Shown one piece after another: positions 33,801 through 45,012 of a stretch of 64,000 bases of DNA. Origin of the DNA: Hericium rajendrae (lineage: Eukaryota > Basidiomycota > Agaricomycetes > Russulales > Hericiaceae); the NCBI GenBank assembly GCA_033439255.1, contig CM065888.1:2046001-2110000 (forward strand). Reading direction: 5' to 3'. Each line of letters opens with the position of its first letter. Position 1 is the stretch's first letter. The position numbers and the translations under genes were made by a program. The notes beneath the pieces are model-generated. The model was not told the DNA's origin, did no database searches, and worked only from the letters and a program-made list of their open reading frames with translations.

Positions 33801-36213
33801 TAGTTGGACACTATATAGTGCTACATGTTTCTGAAGGATAGCTATAGTTCTTGTACAAATCATATAAATTCAAAGGCTTGCTCTGATCTATATGGTCCCT
33901 ACTATGATCCCTGCTATTAGTACTGTCTCAGATCAATTAGGTACAAGAGATATAAAGCCAAAATCAATTATATTTCATACAGCTACTAGTACAATCAAGT
34001 ATATTACAAGTTCAAACAGTGCACACATGCACAATAGTACACATCATGTACAGGTAGAGCTATGTGCAGGCATGTGTGCACTGGTAAGGCACAACAAAAG
34101 TACATATGTGCATAAGGCACTAGGTTCATACATAAGGCATAATAAGTGTCATAGCTGTGCAGGAGGTCCAGTGGCCATGCTCACCAATGTTAAGCTGTAG
34201 TGGGCCTATATGTAAGATGCAATGCGCAGTGAGGATGTGTAAGATATTGAGAGCCATGCACGAGGCATAAAGAGTGAGCATAAGGCATACAGGCCCATAT
34301 GTAAGGCTGCTACTAGCTTGTACAGGAGATCAACAGGGTGTGGTGACCATGCACAGGGTGCTACAAGCATGTGCAGAGTGTCAAGATGCTATGGGCCTGT
34401 ACATGAAGTACAGTAAGCATCTATAGGATGGTGGCTTGTATGCAAGATGTAGTGTAGCATGATGAGCATACATAAGGCACTAAGCCTATGCATGGCTTGG
34501 TATGTCTGTGTATGAGGCATGAGGCACAAGGTACAGGCAGGTGACACACCTGCACATAGCAACACACAATGCATGTATATAGTTGTGCTGGCTGACATGC
34601 TCACATTCAGCTGTAGTCATCTCTAAGCTATCACTGGCCCATCCACAAGGTACATCGAGATGTGGTAGACCAGCATAGGGTGTGACCAGTGAACATGAGG
34701 CATAGTGAGCTGGCATGAGGTGTAGCAGGCATGCATGAGGCATTGGCCCCAGCACAATGCTACATGCCAAGTATAAGGCATGAGGTACAGGCCTGCATGC
34801 AAGATGTCAGTATACCTGTACATGGCCATACATGACGGTAATTTATATACCTTCATTGATGATAAAAAAAAGGAATCGTTTTGCCATGCACAGCATTGGC
34901 CCTCTTCCACCAAGTGCAGAATGCTCACAGACTGATCAGAACTGCTCAGATTTATGTAAATTTTAGATATTGAAAACTTTGTTGCATCTAATGATTAGAG
35001 TTGGATGACTACTATATCTGCCAATAGTTATTGACTTCAAAATATAAAATCTCTAATCAAAAATTGACCTCTAATTAGAGCCTGCAGCTGGATCAGGTCT
35101 TGCAGTTGGTCAGACTCTGCAGGATTCATCAGAAAGTTTTGAAGGTTCCTGATGTACTTCATAAATGTAAACACAATTTTTGAGAGGTCACGTGCAACAG
35201 CAAGGCTGACCGGGCTCGCTGTTGCATATGACCATTATTTTGTCATTAGTTCAACTCTTGCTGGTAATAAAGTTTAAAAATAAGAGATAAGTGTAAAACA
35301 ATATACTTTGAAGATGGAGAGTTTTGCAGCATTACAATACTAGTATATTCAATTCTCTGTTATCTTATTAATTCTGTGAGCATAACACTACAAAGTTAGA
35401 ACAATTCAAAAGGAATTGTATTGCCGTGCAGAGCATCGGCCCTCTTCCCCCAAGTTATGTCATAACAAATTTGCTTACCATACACATCCAAGCTGGGTGT
35501 AAAAATACACACTGTATGCTGTATAGGCAAAGTTAAAACTTGTATCCCTCAGGTCTTCAGATTTTGTGAGCTGACTACAGGCTGACCATCCTTCATCGTC
35601 GTCACTATGTTGAGGTGCTATGTAATCATTACAGTAAAAAAGATTGATGCCCATTGCACTGAGCCTTTTAAGCTCAGCATTGTCCTTGTCGCTTCGCAAA
35701 TCTGCTCTTGCAATGTTTCCTTCTGCTCTAAGAGATTGGGTTAGGATCTCAGCATCCTAAATCATCCTTAGTTCAAATACTAGCAGTATCAAACAATGCT
35801 CTTACTTTGGCATGGTTGAATAAGATCTGAATATTCTTAATAGTATTGGTCTCTGCTCCTGGATATTCCCTATAAGTGTCTCCAGCCATACCACCCATAG
35901 CTTGTCTTGCTCCTATTGGAATCATATCACTATATGTCCATTGCTGAAAGTCTGAGCCTCTCTTCAACTTGGATTGATTTGATTCAAATAGTTGATTGTG
36001 ATGCTCCACACACATGTCCAATAGGTCCCCTCTTATTGCATTGAACTTGATGCCACCAACCTGATGCTAAATGTTAGCACACAATACATAAATCAAATGG
36101 AGGTAACATTGAAGCTCACTATCTCCTGATTGTCACGAATCACTCCATTTCTCTCTGCCTTCTTCTCTGCCATCAAGGCATCACGTTGGTCATGTGCTCC
36201 AGCAGCCTCATCA
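27857..36213 (-). CDS. Unrecognised intron-bearing gene with Helentron H2 in its last intron
   Basis: Suggested exons on the minus strand: about 36213-36120, 36066-35806, 35756-35484 and 28075-27857. The two short introns have GTGAGC..TTTAG and GTAAGA..TTTAG. The last intron (GTATGG..GGTAG) would be about 55 nt if H2 is set aside. The frame stays open throughout: RDALMAEKKAERNG, VGGIKFNAIRGDLLDMCVEH, GARQAMGGMAGDTYREYPGA, then AELKRLSAMGINLFYCNDYI, an acidic patch, and a basic C-terminus (TKSKGKYTTTPKRVVNAARQ) ending YWDNEI. The 5' end is not found. No family was recognised. The conserved splice frame suggests it was a real gene. Confidence 0.5.
28232..28242 (+). promoter_or_regulatory. tRNA-like B box near the H2 5' end
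   Basis: GGTTCAATTTC lies 126 nt from the 5' end, preceded by GGCAGTTGGCTTATATAATC (A box-like). A TTTT run follows about 20 nt later. Confidence 0.4.
29085..29185. repeat. Palindrome ii (H2 copy)
   Basis: The arms AATGACATACTCCTGTCTC and GGGACGGGAGTACGTCATT surround ATGACATCATGAG. The left arm has decayed by C-to-T changes relative to H1. Confidence 0.8.
29465..29625. mobile_element. MITE B2, left half (161 bp)
   Basis: It starts CATCAGGAACCTTCAAAACT after TA and stops at ..AAGTATCAA, where Helentron N2 begins. With the right half the total is 401 bp, the length of B1 and B3. Confidence 0.92.
29752..29762 (+). promoter_or_regulatory. tRNA-like B box near the N2 5' end
   Basis: GGTTCAACTCC lies 126 nt from the 5' end with GGCAGTTGGCTTATATAATC upstream. 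No T5 run follows, so a terminator is not evident here. Confidence 0.4.
29798..30315. repeat. Subterminal tandem units of N2 (about 157 bp)
   Basis: Three full units and a partial one. Each has TCAACCAATT.ACT.GTTCT, AAATGCATC, CAGAACTC.CAGAATGC and GCTTGAAC.C.AGCTAAC. One diverged unit of the same type lies in inverse orientation at about 62870-63075, the matching subterminal position of G1. Confidence 0.65.
30481..30506. repeat. Palindrome AGACCTTGT..ACAAGGTCT, copy 1
   Basis: Ten-base arms surround a GCGGCCGA centre. A second identical copy is at 31232-31257, and GTGATC/GATCAC words flank the pair on their outer sides, so the interval may be one mobile unit. Confidence 0.6.
31232..31257. 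repeat. Palindrome AGACCTTGT..ACAAGGTCT, copy 2
   Basis: Identical to 30481-30506. GATCACGTGATTGG follows 9 bp later. Confidence 0.6.
31598..33146. mobile_element. TIR-flanked segment inside N2
   Basis: TTAGGGTTCGACACGAGTC on the left faces TTAGGGTTCAACACAAGTGC read inward from the right (33146). Inner regions also share TCACCTG/ACCTGCAG words in inverse order. No target duplication was seen and no gene is evident. It may be a non-autonomous DNA transposon of about 1.55 kb. Confidence 0.45.
32780..32857 (-). other. Weak donor / hairpin cassette
   Basis: Minus strand: donor AGGTGAGTCC near 32856 and an imperfect hairpin with CTCGATAACAGGCAAGGCTC at 32780-32812. It resembles the better cassettes but the stem is decayed. 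Confidence 0.35.
33147..34544. repeat. AT-rich then TGCATG-rich N2 interior
   Basis: 33680-33870 is CTATATAG-rich. From 33990 short words GCATGTGCA, CATAAGGCA and CATGAGG repeat up to the 3' part shared with H0. No credible gene. Confidence 0.5.
34915..35154. mobile_element. MITE B2, right half (240 bp)
   Basis: It resumes at TGCAGAATGCTCACAG and ends ..GAAGGTTCCTGATG, followed by TA, the second copy of the target duplication seen at 29463-29464. Confidence 0.92.
35187..35232. repeat. Palindrome i (H2 copy)
   Basis: GGTCACGTGCAACAGCAAG pairs with CTCGCTGTTGCATATGACC. It contains the E-box word CACGTG. Confidence 0.7.
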
Positions 36214-36988
36214 CATGTTCACTTTCTCACATGACCTGGGGCTATCCTTCACCCATCCATGCCCTTGTTCTCCTTTGGGACATTCTATTGTTCTCCCTCC
36301 TGTTGTTCTCCTTTTGGCCACCATTGTTCTCACTCTATTGTTTGACCCGTTATGGTGTTCATTGTTCTTTTTCCATTGTCGTCCTAGTACTTATAGGCTC
36401 TCTGTTGCTTGCCTATTTCCCTAGATTGTCTATTTTGTCTGTACCGTACTGTACCTCCAATACAGGTCACTGTACTGCTAGTTGCTCTCTGCTCTCTCGC
36501 TCTCATTATTGCTGGTGACTTGGGTGGTTCTCTGCTGTCTACAACCGAGTCTTGACACCTGGACAATCTCTTATACATCTGCCTCACCTTCCTACTATTG
36601 TTCATTATATCTCTCTTCTTTGAACCCTTCATCGCTGACATCTTCACTGTATCTTGACATCTATTCCATCAATCTCATCTCTCCTTCCCCATTGCCAACA
36701 CCATCGAGGGCAGTACACTCATCCTCCTCCTCTGCTATTGTGCTGTGAAGCGTTAGGAAGCCGAAGGAGTTTGGTTTTGATTGAGGTCGTGGACACCATG
36801 TGCAAGTGCTATCTCCATTGCCTTATACATTCGAATTCGAGTTGTCTTTGACATCGACTTGCAAGAATTCACGTTTGGTGCCTCGGACATCGCCTACCAC
36901 TGTTGCCAACCCAACCAAGGATCCCCTGTGAGCATCCTACCATCAACCTCATTTCTCTTTTGCACACTAGGTTTTTTCACCCTAGAAC
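36214..36988. other. Upstream flank of A3; possible degraded coding DNA
   Basis: 36230-36560 is a low-complexity TTGTTCTCC-rich stretch. 36780-36988 has a coding-like frame (LQEFTFGASDIAYHCCQPNQ) and an intron-like GTGAGC..CACACTAG ending at about 36970. The sequence continues beyond G1 at 63426 but no recognisable protein emerged. Confidence 0.3.
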
Positions 36989-37395
36989 CATCAGGAAGGT
37001 TGACAACTTTCTGATTGACCTGACAATTTTCAACCCTACTGACAGCTCCTGATTGACCTGATCCACCTAAAAGCAATCTTAACAGGCAAATATCTGATCA
37101 AACTTTTACATTCAAGTAAAGACATTTATTGTCAGATATATAAGTTTGTAATCTCTAACTAATAGATATAACAAAATCTCTGATATCTGAAATTTTCTAA
37201 ATCTGAGAGTGTCTGATCTGAGAATTTTTTCAAATCTGGAGGTCAAATATCTGAAAATTATCTGCAACTGTCTGAGAGCATCTGATGGTGTCTGACACTG
37301 TCTGATCTATCTGACTGATATTTGACCTTCAGATTTGAAATCAGACACTCTCAGATTTTCAAAAATTTCAGATATTAAAGATTTTGATATATCTA
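36989..37395. mobile_element. MITE A3, left half (407 bp)
   Basis: It starts CATCAGGAAGGTTGACAACT after AC (36987-36988) and breaks off at ..GATATATCTA, where Helentron G1 begins. It is about 98% like the same part of A4. Confidence 0.95.
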
Positions 37396-37491
37396 CTTGG
37401 GGGGAGAGGGCCGATGCTTCGCACGGCAAGATGATTCCTTTTTTATTTATTTATTTAGTCATTAAAGTGCATAAATAAGTAAACTTGCTTC

Positions 37492-40400
37492 TCACTCTTT
37501 TGCATAATGCAAATTATCAAAACCTGACAGCATACCTTCAAACTCACATTGCCTACCAGTAGTTACTCCATCATAGTACCAGATTCTTTTTCCTTTGTCA
37601 ATAATTCTTGCAGTAAAATGAACATCTCCAAAATACACTATAGCCACCAGTTTGAATGATGTCTTTTCATTATTTGTATGATGCTTCATAGTAAATGAGT
37701 GATTTATTTTAATGTTATGATAGTCAAGTTCTACTGCTATCAATGGTGGACTGTTGTTGGTAAAAACAGTAGTAGTATGAAGTGCACTATTGCACTGAGG
37801 GCATTTTTTCATACTAATTCCATTCATAATTTTTCCTAATTCACTAGCAGTATTTGAGTCTGCAGACAAGCTAGAAATATGCCATACAAAATTATGAACA
37901 TTTTCAGTCACAGAATACTCACAAGATGTACAATTGTCTTCTACATATCCTACATCTGTTTGACATGCATTGAAGTATAACAGAGGTTAACTCTCTGATA
38001 TCAGTTCCCACTCCTTGTGTATTAGGAAATTTGATAGGGTCAAATTGTGTGAGCAAAGCTCTAACATTTTTTCTTACTAACTCAAAGTCAGAATGTTCCA
38101 AGTGAGTCCATTCATTATTCAATGTACTACAGTAATTGTTCAAATTTGCTAAGTGATCTTCCCAAAGATCTTTTTTTGTCCTAAAAATATGATAAAGGAT
38201 GGTAAACAATGTATCATATGCACAGCTCCAAGTTTGACCACACCATTTCAATCCAATAGGAGAAGAAACTTTTACCTTTGAAGTACCACTTGTTTTTTGT
38301 TTTTTTATCTTTCTTTTATCAGCAGCTTCTTTACTAACCTGATCTAATGCTTTTGTTCCATTTGCCGTATCAAAGCTATCTGGCTTCTCTTCAAATGTTA
38401 CAAGCTTTCTTTTCTTAAGATTATCAGGCTCCTCTATACTATTTTTATTAATTGTATCAGTCTTTTGTTTGACTAAAATTGTCCATTCTGCATTCTTTGT
38501 GTTATGAAGAAGTTCAAAAGGATCTGATTTTGTCCATTTGAGTGGAGCAGGCACATTTGGTGGGACATAGTCAACTCCTTTCCACATTTGATACTGCTGG
38601 ATGCGAGCTACTCTAGTAGGAGCATCAATGATTGCAGGAAGTTTTTTGTAATATTGAAGACAAGTTATTTCATCTAATAGCTCAAGCTCTCTAAATTCTG
38701 ATCTTAGATATCCAGGGAGTCTTCCTTTAATTTTGTCAGTATTAAACTGCTGAAGAATGGCTGTTCCAGCAATACTTGAGCTTCGTGAGAGAGCAGTATA
38801 GACTCCTCTTTGGTCCTTACAATTTTGAATATCAACAACATTGAATGGTCGTGTTCTTCCTTGAGAAGCATAGTCTGTCATTGAAAAGTTAGGTAGGATA
38901 GGAATCTGAGATCTACTAATCCATATTTCTTTATCATTGGGCATAAAGCATTTGATTTTCTCTTCAACTCTGGAGATAGGAACAACATTAAGAGGCAGCC
39001 CTGTGAGTTGCACTGGCTTAGGTGCACAAGTCAATCTCACAAAGACTACATCTAACACAAGCTTATCATCAATACCAGTATGACACTTCCATCCTACGAC
39101 CACACCTTCAGCTCCATTGGTAACACACATCTCAGTTGCTTCATTGTGTTTGAGCATGACAGGCATTCCTATACACAAAGATAATTTTCCTGCATAGTGT
39201 TTAGTCATAGATGGAATTAACTCCCATAGTTTTCTTTGCAAGGTAACGTGAATTTGATTGTTTGCTCTTATAGGATCACTATACATATTTTTTTTCTTTT
39301 TACTTGACAAAGATTCATCAGCCTTATGCCATCTATCTATAGAATAAAAGTGTACAAGCTTTTGGCCGGACTCTATTCCACATTGAATTGTTCCTGCTTC
39401 ATTAATTTCATCTCTCTGAATATTGAATGATGTAATGATAGATACATTTCGAAATTGAGGATCTGCAATGTTGGGTCTATTGGCCCCAGGTCCTATAATT
39501 CTAGATCTAAGAAGGTTGATATCATCTTCTGTACAATATTTGTATCTCATATTTTCTAAAGCTCTTCTGAATCTAGCATCATCAGGTGTCTGTGTTTTTT
39601 GGCGCATATTCTGTCTTAAAATTACCACAGTCACAAACTGATGCCATAATGCTTTTCCTAAACAAGCCTTTTGTTTTAGATGAGAATGAGTAGTGTGAAT
39701 TACAGTATCTACATCTTGGCTGTACAAGGCACTATTAGCAGGAGGAGGCAGTTGAGCAAAGTCACCAGCAAGAATGATGTTTACACCTCCAAAAGGCTGA
39801 TCTTCTACTTTAAGTGCACTGCTCATTTGGGCACTGATATTGTATAAACTATTGCAATCTACCATAGACACCTCATCTAAAAAGATGTACTGAACATGTT
39901 GAAGCCTAGTACGAATATCAGCCAGAGTAGATACACCTTTGCCTCCTTCTAGTTGAAATTTATTGATAGCTAACATAGAATGGTATGTCGATCCTCCTAT
40001 CAAAGCTGCTGCAGCTCCCGTAGGTGCCATGATTAAAAATTTGTAAGACTCTTGTCTCTGCTCAAAAAACTTGATCATAGCTTTGATGACTTGTGACTTG
40101 CCTGTGCCAGCCATACCCCCTAAATACATCTTGAGCTGCTCAGACTGTGGAGTCACAGCATGATTTGCAATAATTTTGAACGCTCTTGATTGCTCAACAT
40201 TTAGTGTGAATGTCTTAGCTATTTCATCAATGTTTAATCTATCCTCTGGATTTTTTGGATGATAATTGTAATCTAAATATGCTTTACTCACCAACTTGAC
40301 TTCATTTACATTATAAGGATCTCCATAGGAAGTATCATTATTCTTTTCTGCATTGCTAGCTTCAAGATCTCTTTTGGCCAAAATGATATCTTTTTCTCGT

Positions 40401-43400
40401 GCTAGAGTTGCTTTCCATTCCTTTTGAGACTTGGATAACATGACATTCTCATCAACAGCATTTTCTGTCTGCTCTACTTTACTTGGATTTAACCATCCAG
40501 TACCTTGAATAACTTTATGCATCTCATACATATCTGTCAGTCTTTTTTGTTGTTTTTTGCCTATATCATCCCATTCTTCTTGAAGCTTTTCTGTAAGACT
40601 ATCAACACCCCAGTTGGCAGTTGCTTCATCTTCATCATGTTGACCATCAAGCTCATGCTGAAATGTGGCAAAGATTTTATCACCAAAGCTATCATTCAGT
40701 GCTTGTTGTTTTCGTTGTGCAGAAAAATCATCTCTAGTATCATTGCATTCATATTTGATTTGAAAAAAATCCATCACCTGCTTTTGTCGAGAAGTAAACT
40801 TGTAATTCTCAAATGCATCATCCCATGACTGTTCTTTCTTTTTGAGATCCAGACCAGATCTCCAAGGCTTGAATAATGTAAGCATAGTCTGACAATACTC
40901 CTCTCTATTTCCTTTATCCCTTCTGGGCAAAGGACCTCCAGTGAAGTTTGGCACTTTACTTTTGCTCTCATCAAATTTATGAATATAATGACTTTTTAAT
41001 TGAGGATAAGGCTCAATAAATAACATTTTTGGTACTATTTTTTTCTTTGTATCTTGATTATGATTTTTTGGATCATAATCCTTATCATTTGGATCATACT
41101 CTTCATCCTCTTCTTCTTCATCAGTATATACATAGTCATCGTTCTCCTCCTCTTCATATTCTATCTCTTTTCTCTTTTCCTCTTCTTCTTTCACATCAAT
41201 GTCCATTTTTTCAGTATCATCCACATTCACATCTAAGATGTATTCATCCTTAGACTGTGATTTTTTACTTGAGGAATATGATTTTGATTTTTTTAGTCCA
41301 CTCAATGGCCTTTTTTCATATAGACGTATCCAATCATATAAAGTCACATCACTTAGTTCTTTTGGTCTATACATATAATCAAGAATTGGAGACAAGCCTA
41401 CTAACTTTCCTCGAATTTGATTTAGTATCACTTTATCAGGAACATTTTCATGAAAATCATCAATTTGATTCCAATCTTGGCTCACTTGTTTTACATATGT
41501 ACTCCAAAAGAAAACCTTGAACAAGTGACTTGTGTAGTGATCTGAATGAGACAAAAGATACATACATGCCATGGGAGATCCCATTTCTAATTTTACAATC
41601 AAAGAATTTACTATCTGAACTATTAACTTTCTTGCTTTTTCTTGTCTAGAGCTGTCACCACCAATATAAGTAGTATTTTTATCAAATACACTGCGAATAG
41701 CTTGAAACATGACATGAGTATTTAAAGGTGACTTGGTAATGTAGTCAGTAATATATGCAACAATAGACTTAATGGCAGTTCCTGAAAGCATACTAGTTAC
41801 ATCTGTATTACATCCCAAAAGATATGTTAAAGGTGTGGAAAATGTGTTGAGCATGGCCTCTCCTTTTTTCATGATAATGCTACCACTGTCCTTGTCTATT
41901 AAAGAAGCTAGATATGTGTCTCTTGGAAAACGAGCTTTGCAACTGTCATATTTTTTATTCTTGCAACCTCCTTTATCGCAACTGTGAACATTAGACAAAT
42001 ATAAAAGTTCATTGACTCTCTTTTTAAAATGTGTCCACCATGAACATGTTTCTTGACAATTGCTGCAATCCATTACATATTCATTTGTATTATGCTCCAC
42101 TTCAAAACTTGATACTAAAGGTACATCATCTTTTTTTACATGTATTTTGCATGGTTTGGGTGGAGCTTCTGGTAAAACTTGAGTTGGTTCAACATAGTGT
42201 ACATCCTTTTCTACTTGTTGTATCATGTCATTTTCTACTTTTGCCATAGTGCTATCTATAAATTCTCCTTGATGACAACTTTCTAAGTATCTAATCATCT
42301 CCTTTTGAAACTCTGAAGTAGGGTCTAAAATTCTATCTCTAATTTCCTGAGGTGACAAACAATCTTGAATCCAGATCATAGTATGCAAATGAAGGCTTAA
42401 ACAACCTTGTTGTTCCACAGTTCCATAGTATCCAGCAGTCTTACCATACAATCCTCTTCTTTTGTCATTGAATCTCAATACATGTTTGATAAACAAGTCC
42501 ACCATGAGTTTGAAAAACCTGGCACCTGCTACAGGATTGCTAGCAATAAGACGAAACTGCTCATCCTTTCCATAAAGCTTTGGATAGAATCTTATGTCTT
42601 TGTCAGCAAAATACAAACAGATAGGATGTTTAAGATCTGCTGGTGCAAATGTAATAAACCAAGACGGAGCACCCAAATATGATATAAGAGACCAGATCTC
42701 ATTTCTCATATATTTGCGACCTGTCTTTGAACCTTGTACATGATGAGCAACATGGTCCAAATCATTGATAATTTGATAACAGAGTTTTTCCTCATCTGTC
42801 TCTGGTTGTACTCTTTCTCCCTCAGCCAATCTATCTATAAGTTGACTCAGAACTTCTGGATTCACTGACATGAGTCTATCTGCTATATTGGAAAAATTGG
42901 CTTTTTTGGCCAAAAGGTAACCACCTGTTGTACTCTCTTTGATTTGATCGTGATTGATACAGACCAAGGGAAACATAGCCTCATATTGAAATCTTTTGTC
43001 ATGGTACATCAATAGATCATTTTTTCTTGCATGATCAGAGATTTTTACACTGCCATTGTTATTGCCAACACCCCCTAGGCCATATGAAAATAGCCATGGA
43101 AATATTTGAGGATAAAGCTGAGGATTGTTATATATTGACTCTGGATTTGCAGCTTGTCCAACTCCTAAAGCTCTGTTGTTCTTGCCTCTCATATGCTGTA
43201 AAGCAATTGCTCTAAGCTGTTGAGTAGTCTTTTTCTCCAAATCTCCACCTATCAAACCATGTACAATAAAGGGACATTTTCCAGACTCTACACCTTGAAG
43301 AGGTTCATCAGACACCGACATCATTCCAGACTCAATAGCATCATCTGAAATTTTGCACTCTACAACTACAGGAGGAATGTCTTCTGGATATGTGTTCAGA

Positions 43401-44824
43401 TTCTCATAAGATATATCCAAGTCAGCATAATCAATATGATTAAGCTTAAGCCATTCTAAAGCATGAGCAACTTTGTTTCTTCGAACCAAAAGAGGCGTTC
43501 GCTTAAATTCTTTTTCTGTAGGCTGAGTTTGACCTATATAAACAAATGCTATAACTTCATCTAATTCATCAAGGCTAGGTAGAAGCTTTGGATATATCTT
43601 AGGCATAGGAGTAGAGAAAAAAACTGCATTTGCTGACATTTTGTGTAAGCCAGACTTGTGCACGCGTACAATGCATCGGTTGTGACACACCCTTGAGATA
43701 AGCATCTTTTCTGTCCAGCTGAGATTCTGTAGCTGCTCTGGAATCTCACCTATCCAATTGCCATTGATTAGAGCATGTTTTGGTATCTTTCTCTTTTTTA
43801 ACTCTTGAAGACAAATATTACAGATGCTTTGTGAGTGTTTATCAAGTAAGGGTCCTTTATAAGATTGTATTATATCTGATGACATGTGTCTTTCCTGCCT
43901 TGCAATGAAAATATTGTCAGTTTCAAGGATAGACAAGTCTAAATCATGTTCAGACATATCTGTCAGATGTTGAAGTGAAGTCAAAAGACCACAGACACTA
44001 CATAAGTTCTCCAATATCATATTTGATTGTATATCATTACAGTATTCAGAAACAATATCTTCAATAAGTGTTTTTGAAGGAGGACTTGGAGGAAAACATG
44101 ATTCATCTTGCTGGACCTTCTTTGTATTTTTTCTATATTTTTTACATTTTATGCTATTTTTATTTTTAGCAAGTTTAAACAATGTGAAATATTGTTGACA
44201 ATTTTCTGTCTTACAGCTATGATTGTTCAATTTATTTTGCAAGTCTTGCAACATATTTTGATTGTTTGCTTGTATCTTATGTTGACAGCATATATTAATA
44301 ATAGCACTTTTTGTGAGCCTAGTCAGCTTGAAAATTGGAATAGAAGTTATAATCATATCATTAGCTGCTGGTATTAAATCTTCACTATGAGAAACAAAGT
44401 TCCAAGATGTGTTATTATGAAATATAGCATCTCCTTGTATAAAGTCTGAGATTTCATCATATGACCAAGTTGCCTTTGTAGTAGAACCACCTAACATTTG
44501 TGGCTTTTTGATATTTATTGACAACAAGATATTACTTTTCATACTATCTTGTGTGTTGTATGATATACTATCTTTATAAGATGATATCCATTCAATAAAG
44601 AAGGACTTTTGTCTGCTCAATTTGGCTTCGGTTATGCATAATAGCAATATTAAAATTAAGCACGTCATAACATGTAATTTTTGTAGTGCGAGCACCTTGG
44701 CCCAATTATTTGTACACTTTGATACAGGCACTTTGGCCAATGTTAGCTGCACGTAGCAATTGGAGTGGTCCTTATCTAAATATATCATCAAAGAACTCAC
44801 CACAAATATAGCAAATAATAGCAC
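37492..44824 (-). CDS. Helentron Rep / PIF1 helicase with C-terminal cysteine-peptidase-like domain
   Basis: Rolling-circle transposition protein of about 2440 residues. Visible in order: a low-complexity N-terminus (start uncertain), a Zn-binding-like Cys region, a DUF6570-like domain (about 370-500), a Helitron_like_N/Rep domain with HUH motif LHLHTMIWI at about 811-819 and the two-tyrosine motif AYITDYITK at about 1021-1029, an acidic linker (about 1210-1260), and a PIF1-type SF1B helicase with Walker A GGMAGTGKSQ at about 1566, Walker B FLDEVSMVD and DYASQGRTR. The tail has a Cys box GLKWCGQTWSCAYDT (about 2195) and, after 37911, a His/Asp box VHFTARI..YYDG, as in USP- or papain-like peptidases. 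The long frame and the last segment (37492-37911) are in different frames near 37955: a one-base slip or programmed shift. Confidence 0.9.
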
Positions 44825-44864
44825 TAAGGCGATGGTCTAAGCAAGGATCTCTACCTCGTTTATG

Positions 44865-44894
44865 GGATTCTATCGCTCAATAGCGATAGAATCC
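44865..44894. promoter_or_regulatory. 12-bp perfect hairpin upstream of the Rep gene
   Basis: GGATTCTATCGC and its complement flank the loop TCAATA, 40 bp before the first ATG of the Rep frame. It could be an operator-like site or RNA structure. It lies between the Rep gene and the end of the next gene. Confidence 0.6.
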
Positions 44895-45012
44895 AATTGA
44901 ATTTTTTTTTCAATCACACGCAATGATGCATAATTAAAAAGATATATTTGAGTCCTAATATAAAAGTCAAAACAAAGATTTTAGAATTTCAACGCTTCTA
45001 CTAAGTAATATA

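Larger units (their letters stand above)
29626..34914 (+). mobile_element. Helentron N2, non-autonomous (5289 bp), nested in MITE B2
   Basis: The 5' end is TTACGATTCCTTAGAATCG, identical to that of G1 for over 30 bp. The 3' end is AAGGAATCGTTTTGCC, hairpin, CCACCAAG. It separates ..TATCAA from TGCAGAAT of the MITE without duplication (A|T site). No transposition gene is inside. It holds subterminal tandem units, a palindrome pair, a TIR-flanked segment and TGCATG-rich DNA. Its 3' part is almost the same as H0. Confidence 0.9.
28106..35454 (+). mobile_element. Helentron H2, non-autonomous, with nested insertions
   Basis: The 5' end TTACGATTCCTTAGAATC is at 28106 and the 3' end (AAGGAATTGTA, hairpin GCCGTGCAGAGCATCGGC, CCCCCAAG) at 35454. 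About 1.66 kb is its own sequence. The rest is MITE B2 (29465-35154, duplication TA) carrying Helentron N2. It is homologous along its own length to H1 in opposite orientation. It lies in an intron of the minus-strand gene at 27857-36213. Confidence 0.85.

Noticed and set aside
35757-35780. 24-nt intron in the gene at 27857-36213
   Set aside because: Too short for a fungal intron. A 49-nt intron starting GTAAGA at 35805 fits better.
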